Position numbers and translations under genes: made by a program. Shown here one piece after another: positions 1 to 4,345 of a stretch of DNA of 5,119 bases. The notes beneath the pieces were generated by a model that saw nothing but the letters and a program-made list of their open reading frames with translations, made no database searches and had not been told where the DNA came from. The first letter of the stretch is position 1, and each line of letters starts with the position of its first letter. Source of the DNA: Chthonomonadaceae bacterium (GTDB lineage Bacteria; Armatimonadota; Chthonomonadetes; Chthonomonadales; Chthonomonadaceae). The stretch covers positions 1-5,119 of the forward strand of contig JACMPS010000430.1 of NCBI GenBank assembly GCA_014377395.1, given 5' to 3'.

Positions 1-305
1 AAAGACGAATTGAAGAGAGCCAGAACGTACCTCATGTCATACATTAGGTCTTTCTCAACAATGTTGCTGAAGTTGTGACGGTTATAGAATTGATTGTCAT
101 TATAAGTTGCAACAAGCCGCCGCTTTAACGCTTTATTTCTCATATACTGGACTACCAATTTTGGCAAGTCGAAATATTTTTGTTCTCTCTGGCGGTAATT
201 GTCATCCTCGTTCTGATCATTGGAAGCCCTCTGCTGACGATGTGGCAAGTGCAAAGGAACTACTATGCTCTCAATAGACTGACGCTTACAAAAGCGGAGA
301 TCGCA
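1..305 (-). pseudogene. 5'-truncated remnant of an N6-adenine DNA methyltransferase/restriction enzyme (TaqI-like C-terminal specificity domain), running off the left edge
   Basis: Reading the minus strand from base 305 to the window edge gives about 100 codons without a stop. The convincing part starts near base 185 with a peptide containing KYFDLPKLVVQ, then RLVATYNDNQFYNRHNF and SNIV, and near the edge YVLALFNSS. The order 'F..PKL.VQ ... ATY(D/N)...FYN..N ... Y.LAL(L/F)NS' is what I know from the TaqI-like specificity domain at the C-terminus of Type II/IIG and BREX-type DNA methyltransferases, where it contacts the DNA target. The catalytic methyltransferase part (NPPY motif) should precede it, at higher coordinates here. 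Instead there is an in-frame stop at 306-308, and the other two minus frames stop soon after. The only in-frame ATG (141-143) lies in mid-domain. I therefore read it as a truncated remnant or frameshifted gene. The local 37% GC fits acquired DNA. The family call is from motif memory and the exact boundary is uncertain. Confidence 0.5.
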
Positions 306-527
306 TCAAGTAGAGTGGATACTACAGATGTAGCAACCTATCTCACGAACTTCGACAATTATTCTAAGGTCATCCGTGAGAACAACACCAAACTTGCCGA
401 AACTGTAAACAACATCAATTCACCGGTTTACACAGGGATTCTTGCGTTACTTACAGGACTCTTCAGATTGTCTCTACTGATGCGATTGTGGGGGCGACGC
501 AATGGGGCGATTTCACCCGAACCGTGA
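180..527 (+). CDS. doubtful small two-segment membrane protein
   Basis: This is an unrecognised open frame of 115 codons with a TTG start and no clear Shine-Dalgarno sequence. The frame is open upstream to a stop at 126-128 but has no ATG there. Residues 3-19 are strongly hydrophobic (LAVIVILVLIIG), residues 25-80 are polar and Asn-rich, and about residues 82-100 are again hydrophobic, followed by a basic RRNG tail. That would give a two-helix inner-membrane protein with a polar loop. Caution is needed because the first hydrophobic segment lies codon-for-codon antisense to an Asp/Asn/Glu/Gln-rich stretch of the minus-strand methyltransferase remnant, and antisense of such codons automatically reads as Ile/Val/Leu. 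Only the part right of about base 305 is free of that conflict. Near base 455 a second plus frame also opens and runs to a stop at about 559, so a frameshifted longer gene is possible. No function is proposed. Confidence 0.28.
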   Translation: MFSLAVIVILVLIIGSPLLTMWQVQRNYYALNRLTLTKAEIASSRVDTTDVATYLTNFDNYSKVIRENNTKLAETVNNINSPVYTGILALLTGLFRLSLLMRLWGRRNGAISPEP

Positions 528-595
528 CCCTTCGAGGAAGAGGACGCAATCCCATCCGGTGACACAACTTTGTCCTCAGAGCAATACATTGTCGC

Positions 596-1165
596 TTAAT
601 CGCGCCCCACACCGAGCGCGTCCGCCATTCGGTTGATGTAGTTAAACCAGGAGGCGATCATCGTAATCTGCAGAATCGCGACATCATCAAAGCCGACTTC
701 GTGAAGACGCGCATGAGTTTCGCGGCTGATCTGCGTGGCGTCCTGCGTGATCTGCATTGCGTACTCGACCATCACGCGCTCCGCCTCAGAGAGTGGTGCG
801 GTGCGATAATCCGTTTTCATTGCCTCTACAAGAGCGTCATCGTGCGTCGCCCTCCGCAAAAATTCTCGGTGTGCGGTGCTACAGTAAAAAGTGCAGTTCG
901 CCTGAGAAACCGCGGTTGCAATCAATTCATGCTGTCGGCGATTTAAGGGAAGATCGGGAGACATACACGCGCCGAACGTGGCGAAGGCGTGCTTGAGGGC
1001 TTCGGGAATCAGGGAGTGTGCTGCCACAATTCCTGCGTAATCATCGGGCGGCAGTCCCGGCACCTGCACGGAATAATCGGATGGGTAAAGCGCGTCCTGC
1101 TCCTCCACCGCTTTTCTGAGAAGTGCGTCCCCCTGCGAAATCGGTATCGTTTTAATCCACGTCAT
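596..1165 (-). CDS. AhpD-like peroxidase-related protein (carboxymuconolactone decarboxylase fold)
   Basis: A 189-residue protein of the usual length for the 'peroxidase-related enzyme' branch of the AhpD/CMD superfamily, all-helical cytoplasmic proteins that reduce peroxides or handle thiols through a Cys pair and a proton-relay His. The N-terminus (WIKTIP) and the segment around residues 76-99 match the family, with Glu80, Cys91, Cys95 and His99 in 'E...QANCTFYCSTAH'. In the AhpD spacing E-x11-C-x2-C-x3-H, Cys95 and His99 fall exactly in place from Glu80. The first Cys sits one residue early, so the pair is CxxxC instead of CxxC. The C-terminal helix with WFNYINRMADALG is typical of the family and supports an intact end. 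The ATG at 1163-1165 is preceded by AAAGGGG (1175-1181) with a 9-base spacer, which supports this start. It lies 193 bases downstream of the acyltransferase-like gene on the same strand, so it is probably transcribed separately. The natural substrate is unknown. Confidence 0.93.
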   Translation of the reverse strand: MTWIKTIPISQGDALLRKAVEEQDALYPSDYSVQVPGLPPDDYAGIVAAHSLIPEALKHAFATFGACMSPDLPLNRRQHELIATAVSQANCTFYCSTAHREFLRRATHDDALVEAMKTDYRTAPLSEAERVMVEYAMQITQDATQISRETHARLHEVGFDDVAILQITMIASWFNYINRMADALGVGRD

Positions 1166-1270
1166 CTTTGCCTACCCCTTTCCATTCGTTTTGGTTTTGT
1201 CGAAAAATTACCCTCACAAAAATGGACACTTTCTCTACGCAAAAGCGAGATGTCAACCACTCACTTCGTT

Positions 1271-1290
1271 AGAGACACAGAGGCACAGAG
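1271..1290. repeat. short degenerate 8-bp tandem repeat (AGAGRCAC)
   Basis: Two and a half copies of an octamer, AGAGACAC then AGAGGCAC then AGAG, in the gap between the two minus-strand genes. Similar 'acacagaggcacagag' words occur dispersed between genes in several environmental bacteria as far as I recall, so this may be one copy of a genome-wide element. It is short enough to be chance, and no coding frame needs it. Confidence 0.35.
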
Positions 1291-1293
1291 AAT

Positions 1294-1350
1294 GATAGGG
1301 AGAGAAAAGTATATCTTTACCTCAACACTTTCCCTTGCTTCTCCCTAATC
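1294..1350. repeat. imperfect inverted repeat with a 36-base loop
   Basis: GATAGGGAGA (1294-1303) pairs with TCTCCCTAATC (1340-1350) as a 10-bp stem with one bulged A at 1347 and a loop at 1304-1339. On the minus strand it lies just after the acyltransferase-like stop codon, so it could fold in the 3' end of that transcript. No run of T follows on the minus strand, so it is not a standard intrinsic terminator. The right arm is part of the heptamer array, and the left arm looks like a single heptamer unit in the opposite orientation. Confidence 0.35.
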
Positions 1351-1377
1351 CCTATCACCTATTCCCTAACCCCTACC
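1341..1377 (-). repeat. degenerate G-rich heptamer array (about 5 units, consensus near RTTAGGG)
   Basis: On the minus strand this stretch divides evenly into GGTAGGG, GTTAGGG, AATAGGT, GATAGGG, ATTAGGG plus AG, that is five 7-base units with no gaps. Degenerate heptamer tandem repeats of this general kind are known from cyanobacterial intergenic DNA. The array overlaps the last codons of the acyltransferase-like gene (stop at 1359-1361). The minus strand has four runs of three or more G, so a G-quadruplex in the DNA or mRNA is possible. A related word, GGGTTAGGGA, recurs between the two dioxygenase genes (3461-3470). Confidence 0.6.
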
Positions 1378-2381
1378 TCGGCATTAAGCGATTTATTGGC
1401 TTTGGACGAATCTACGACAATGGATTGAAGGAAGGACAAGCCCACCATCAGAATGCCGTAAATTATGAGCGTTTGCTTGAGATCGGGGGAAGCGAGACCA
1501 TACCGAGTCTTCAGCACGAAGAGGGTCAAATTACTTAGAAGTAAGTAGAATAAGACGTTGTTGCCCACCAGATTAAAGTAACGAGTGACCGGATTTTGTG
1601 GAAACCTTGCAATGGCTCTCCCCGCCCCATAGTAAACGAAAACAAGAGCGATAGAGCCGAGAATCCAGAGCGGCGAAGGAGGAAAGCGCGAGATCGGGAC
1701 TTTGAGGGCGGTCAAGACCAGAAAGAGAAGGGTGCCTCCCGCACCAATGAAAACCCACGAACTCTTGAATTTGTCTTCCGATCTTGCAAGGAAAACGCCA
1801 ATCAGAAACAAGGGCAAATAGGAAATGACCGGGAAGTAAAGTGTCCCGGAACCCCCGATCAGCAATCCCAAGAGGGGGTCATAAGTGAATCGTGAAGGCA
1901 ACAAAGTGACCGCCAGACAAAGTAAAATTGTCATTCCCAAATTCTTTAGTGAATCGGTGGCGCGGCGTATGAGGGGAGTCGCGAGGCAACTGAGGAGTAG
2001 GATCAGCGAGAAGGAAAGCAAAAACTCCGAGTAACCGGGGATTTCTCGCAAAAGGGTGATCCGCGACACCTCGCTTATGCTGAACGCCTGCCCTCCGATT
2101 AAAACGGCGTAGGCGATCCCCGACAGCAAAAAGGCAAAGTAGCACTTAAACGCAGTTCGCACCACATTTGCCCAGGGAATTTGCGGCTTGGAAAGGTAAG
2201 CCCCCCACGCCGCAAATCCAAAGCAAAAGAAAAACCCGGAAAACGAAACCAGATTCAACAGCAGAACCAGCCGTTTGAGAAAGGGCGAATCGTTACCAAG
2301 CAGTTGCACGACATGAGCGAACACCATACCAACTGCGAGCAAGCCTTTTGTCACGTCAATCGAAACATTGCGACGCTTCAT
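1359..2381 (-). CDS. acyltransferase-3-like integral membrane protein
   Basis: A 340-residue, very hydrophobic protein with about ten predicted membrane segments, roughly residues 11-28, 38-62, 75-97, 117-138, 149-163, 170-199, 209-226, 238-256, 272-291 and 303-323. The N-terminus, 'RRNVSIDVTKGLLAVGMVFAH', has the basic residue, SID..KG and the His (His23) in the first helix that characterise acyltransferase family 3 and the related YeiB/heparan-acetyltransferase-like proteins. The second helix, FSGFFFCFGFAAWG, resembles their 'FF.SG' helix, and NLVGNNVLFYLL near residue 270 resembles their 'G..SL.IYL' segment. Such enzymes move acyl groups across the membrane onto sugars, polysaccharides or lipids; the acceptor here is unknown. 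Length is normal for the family. The ATG has only a weak AAGG about 11 bases upstream, but a strong promoter lies at 2431-2458. The last residues (VGVRE) are encoded by the heptamer repeat array, so the natural C-terminus may have been altered. The subfamily is not certain. Confidence 0.75.
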   Translation of the reverse strand: MKRRNVSIDVTKGLLAVGMVFAHVVQLLGNDSPFLKRLVLLLNLVSFSGFFFCFGFAAWGAYLSKPQIPWANVVRTAFKCYFAFLLSGIAYAVLIGGQAFSISEVSRITLLREIPGYSEFLLSFSLILLLSCLATPLIRRATDSLKNLGMTILLCLAVTLLPSRFTYDPLLGLLIGGSGTLYFPVISYLPLFLIGVFLARSEDKFKSSWVFIGAGGTLLFLVLTALKVPISRFPPSPLWILGSIALVFVYYGAGRAIARFPQNPVTRYFNLVGNNVLFYLLLSNLTLFVLKTRYGLASPDLKQTLIIYGILMVGLSFLQSIVVDSSKANKSLNAEVGVRE

Positions 2382-2430
2382 TTCGTGTTAAGCCTTAAGG
2401 GGAAAGATCGAACAGTAGGAGCAGTGTTCC

Positions 2431-2458
2431 ATTATAACCGATTGTCGTGTCATTTCAA
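2431..2458 (-). promoter_or_regulatory. sigma70-type promoter for the acyltransferase-like gene
   Basis: On the minus strand TTGAAA (2453-2458) and a perfect TATAAT (2431-2436) are separated by 16 bases. The expected start of transcription is near base 2424, giving a leader of about 43 bases before the ATG at 2381. It is the best promoter match in the window. Confidence 0.6.
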
Positions 2459-2474
2459 CTTATTCTCGTGAAAA

Positions 2475-2487
2475 GATCGTAGCGATC
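2475..2487. promoter_or_regulatory. small palindrome in the divergent intergenic region, possible operator
   Basis: GATCG-TAG-CGATC is a perfect 5-bp inverted repeat with a 3-base centre. It lies between the leftward promoter (2431-2458) and the rightward candidate promoter (2539-2568), where a regulator of both sides could bind. No regulator gene is in the window, and a 13-base palindrome can occur by chance. Confidence 0.2.
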
Positions 2488-2538
2488 CTCTGACCGCCCA
2501 GAAATCTCTGCCCTTTTCTCCTATTATCATATCACTTA

Positions 2539-2568
2539 GTGGCAAGATTACCTTAAATTCTCTACAAT
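2539..2568 (+). promoter_or_regulatory. candidate promoter for the dioxygenase-kinase operon
   Basis: TACAAT (2563-2568) matches the -10 consensus at five of six bases. GTGGCA (2539-2544) is a weak -35 match (four of six) at an 18-base spacing. It sits about 80 bases upstream of the first dioxygenase start, in the AT-rich part of the 265-base gap 2382-2646. The rest of that gap holds the leftward promoter, the palindrome at 2475-2487 and no supported gene. Confidence 0.35.
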
Positions 2569-2632
2569 AGATTCAACATAAACTCAACAATAATAGATTT
2601 TGATGCGAGTCAATGAAGCCATACGTTTTTTC

Positions 2633-2638
2633 AGGAGA
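2633..2638 (+). promoter_or_regulatory. strong ribosome binding site of the first dioxygenase gene
   Basis: AGGAGA lies 8 bases before the ATG at 2647. This fixes the start of the dioxygenase and argues against the overlapping out-of-frame ATG at 2600. Confidence 0.85.
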
Positions 2639-2646
2639 ACCCTAAG

Positions 2647-3453
2647 ATGCCTTCCCTTACCAAACCCCCGCTTTCCGCTTCACCCGTTGTTACCCATACC
2701 ACGCCCGAACAGGTTGCCTTTTACAAAGATCAGGGCTATCTCAAAATGGGGCGTGTGTTCGATGAAGAGGAAATGGCGTTATTAACGCATCATGTAGACG
2801 AAATGATCGCGGCACTTCCACCCGACAAACGCCCCGAAGAAATGGACGTGCCACACTTCACCGATCCGTGGCTTTTCAAGTATCTCGCGCATCCTCGTAT
2901 TCTCGACATCATTGAAGGCTTTATCGGGCCCAACATTGTGCTATGGTCAAGCCACTTTATCGCCAAACCGAAAGGGAACGGCAAAGCTGTTCCCTGGCAC
3001 ACGGACGGAGCCTACTGGAACAAGCGTCTGACACCAATGGAAGTCATCACGCTCTGGCTTGCGGTGGACGAATCCACGCTGGAAAACGGGTGTATGCGTG
3101 TCATTCCTGAGTCGCACACGGCGTTCAGGGCGGCTCAAGACGCTTATATCCCAGTAGACCCCACGAAAAACGTGTTCAGTCTTCGCCTTGCGCCGGAGTT
3201 GATTGATGAGAGCAAAAGCGTTGATCTCGAACTCAAAGTTGGGGAGTGTCATTTCCATGACGCTTGGACAATTCACGGCTCAAACCCGAACTTTTCCGAC
3301 AAGCGACGTTGCGGCTATACGATGCGCTATATGCCTGCGCACGTTGTCCTTGAGCCGCGTCCCGATGAGATGAACGGACACAAAATCTATCTGCTTCGCG
3401 GCGAGGATAGAACGGGCGGGAAAAGTATTTATACGCCCGTGCCGGAATACTGA
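2647..3453 (+). CDS. PhyH-family (phytanoyl-CoA dioxygenase-like) Fe(II)/2-oxoglutarate-dependent oxygenase
   Basis: A 268-residue cytoplasmic oxygenase of typical family length. The fold begins near residue 19 (TPEQVAFYKDQGYL). Iron ligands are His118 and Asp120 in WHTDGAYW, and His210 in 'HDAWTIHGSNPN'. Arg221 lies 11 residues after the distal His, the same spacing as the 2-oxoglutarate-binding Arg of human PHYH (His264/Arg275). The core 'LWLAVDESTLENGCMRVIPESH' shape (residues 136-157) is the standard second half of the sheet, so the enzyme looks intact and active. The family couples oxidation of 2-oxoglutarate to hydroxylation of a small organic substrate. Bacterial members are rarely true phytanoyl-CoA enzymes, and the name should not be taken as the substrate. 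The start is set by the AGGAGA site at 2633-2638. A second PhyH gene follows after 40 bases on the same strand, so the two are probably co-transcribed. Confidence 0.95.
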   Translation: MPSLTKPPLSASPVVTHTTPEQVAFYKDQGYLKMGRVFDEEEMALLTHHVDEMIAALPPDKRPEEMDVPHFTDPWLFKYLAHPRILDIIEGFIGPNIVLWSSHFIAKPKGNGKAVPWHTDGAYWNKRLTPMEVITLWLAVDESTLENGCMRVIPESHTAFRAAQDAYIPVDPTKNVFSLRLAPELIDESKSVDLELKVGECHFHDAWTIHGSNPNFSDKRRCGYTMRYMPAHVVLEPRPDEMNGHKIYLLRGEDRTGGKSIYTPVPEY

Positions 3454-3460
3454 GAAGTAA

Positions 3461-3470
3461 GGGTTAGGGA
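3461..3470 (+). repeat. single copy of the GGGTTAGGGA word between the dioxygenase genes
   Basis: The 10-base word GGGTTAGGGA in the 40-base gap after the first dioxygenase also occurs, on the opposite strand, in the heptamer array at 1341-1377. It may be a remnant copy of the same element. It lies 23 bases before the next ATG, too far to act as its Shine-Dalgarno site. Confidence 0.3.
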
Positions 3471-3493
3471 GATTCAAACGCAAAGCCTCCTAA

Positions 3494-4345
3494 ATGAAGC
3501 GAACAAACATGAATACAAAAATCAGTGAAGAACAAATCTCCTTTTATCGTGAGAACGGCTTTCTCGTCCTCACCGACTTCCTCAACTCTGAGGAACTCAC
3601 GCACTGGCAAACCACCACACAAGAGGCGGTTGATGAACGGCTCGGCATTTCCCGTAAGGGCGAAGGGGGAAAAGGGATCACGGGTTCTCTGACGAATCAG
3701 GGCGACCCGGACGCTTATTACGCTTCCGTGTTTACGCAGTGCCTCAAGCTCGCCGAAACGCACGAGGGCATGAGAGAACTGATGCTCGATTCCCGCCTTG
3801 GCGAGATGGCGGCAACATTGGAGGGGGTGGACGGCATCCGTATCTGGCATGATCAGGCTCTTTTTAAGCCTCCCTTTGGCAACCCAACGGGCTGGCATCT
3901 GGATAACCCGTACTGGTCTTTTTCCTCCCGTCACGCACTTTCGATCTGGGTAGCCCTTGATGACGCAACGCTCGGAAACGGGGCGTTATGGTACTCTCCT
4001 GGCTCCCACAAAACTGCTCGATTTGACAACGCAGGCATCGGACAGAATCTGGCGGATCTCTTCAAGATTTACCCGGAATGGCGAGACATCGAACCGATTG
4101 CCTGTCCCTGTCCTGCGGGTTCCGCCGTGTTTCATAATGGATTGACGGCGCACGGAGCGGGGGCAAATATGACGAACAAACCGCGTCGGGCGATGACCTG
4201 CGCGTATATGCCGGACGGTTCCACATTCAATGGCGTGAGAAATATCTTGCCGGAGGACTATTTCGCGACGCTGAAAGTCGGTGATCTTCTTGATGATGAT
4301 GCCGTTAATCCGCTTCTCTGGAAACGAGAAAAGGCGACACAATGA
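3494..4345 (+). CDS. second PhyH-family Fe(II)/2-oxoglutarate-dependent oxygenase
   Basis: A 283-residue PhyH-family protein, clearly different from its upstream neighbour but with the same catalytic set. His135 and Asp137 lie in GWHLDNPYW, His220 in 'FHNGLTAHGAGAN', and Arg231 again 11 residues after the distal His. The family fold starts near residue 10 (ISEEQISFYRENGFLVL), and 'IWVALDDATLGNGALWYSPGSH' (residues 151-172) is the conserved core. It should hydroxylate a small substrate at the expense of oxygen and 2-oxoglutarate; the substrate is unknown. A stop (3491-3493) directly precedes the ATG at 3494, so this is the earliest start. The ATG at 3509 is an alternative, and neither has a clear Shine-Dalgarno site, so translation may depend on the upstream gene. 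Its last codons overlap the ROK gene (ATGA at 4342-4345), which suggests translational coupling and joint function. Confidence 0.95.
   Translation: MKRTNMNTKISEEQISFYRENGFLVLTDFLNSEELTHWQTTTQEAVDERLGISRKGEGGKGITGSLTNQGDPDAYYASVFTQCLKLAETHEGMRELMLDSRLGEMAATLEGVDGIRIWHDQALFKPPFGNPTGWHLDNPYWSFSSRHALSIWVALDDATLGNGALWYSPGSHKTARFDNAGIGQNLADLFKIYPEWRDIEPIACPCPAGSAVFHNGLTAHGAGANMTNKPRRAMTCAYMPDGSTFNGVRNILPEDYFATLKVGDLLDDDAVNPLLWKREKATQ
4329..4334 (+). promoter_or_regulatory. ribosome binding site of the ROK gene inside the second dioxygenase
   Basis: AAAAGG sits 7 bases before the ATG at 4342, inside the last codons of the dioxygenase. With the ATGA stop/start overlap this fits reinitiation by ribosomes finishing the upstream gene. 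Confidence 0.5.

Noticed and set aside
1..78. Plus-strand frame open from the left edge to a stop at 76-78, possible gene end
   Set aside because: Only 25 codons, and the minus strand of the same stretch gives a far more convincing protein.
539..579. GAGGAC/GTCCTC inverted repeat between the convergent frames, possible terminator
   Set aside because: Only 6 bp of stem with a loop of about 25 bases and no T-run on either side.
701..946. Plus-strand open frames across 701-996
   Set aside because: They lie antisense to the AhpD-like gene, which has clear family motifs and a ribosome binding site.
1228..1256. Perfect TTGACA on the minus strand (1251-1256) upstream of the AhpD-like gene
   Set aside because: No acceptable -10 at 16-18 bases (GAAAGT at 17 bases matches three of six), so I do not call a promoter.
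1879..2145. Overlapping minus-strand frame inside the acyltransferase-like gene
   Set aside because: Arg/His/Pro-rich out-of-frame shadow of a gene with clear membrane helices.
2600..2785. Small plus-strand frame starting before the first dioxygenase, possible leader peptide
   Set aside because: No ribosome binding site of its own, low-complexity Pro/Arg content, and it overlaps the strong AGGAGA-ATG start of the dioxygenase in another frame.
3464..3934. 156-codon minus-strand frame opposite the second dioxygenase
   Set aside because: Antisense shadow; the plus strand has complete catalytic motifs.
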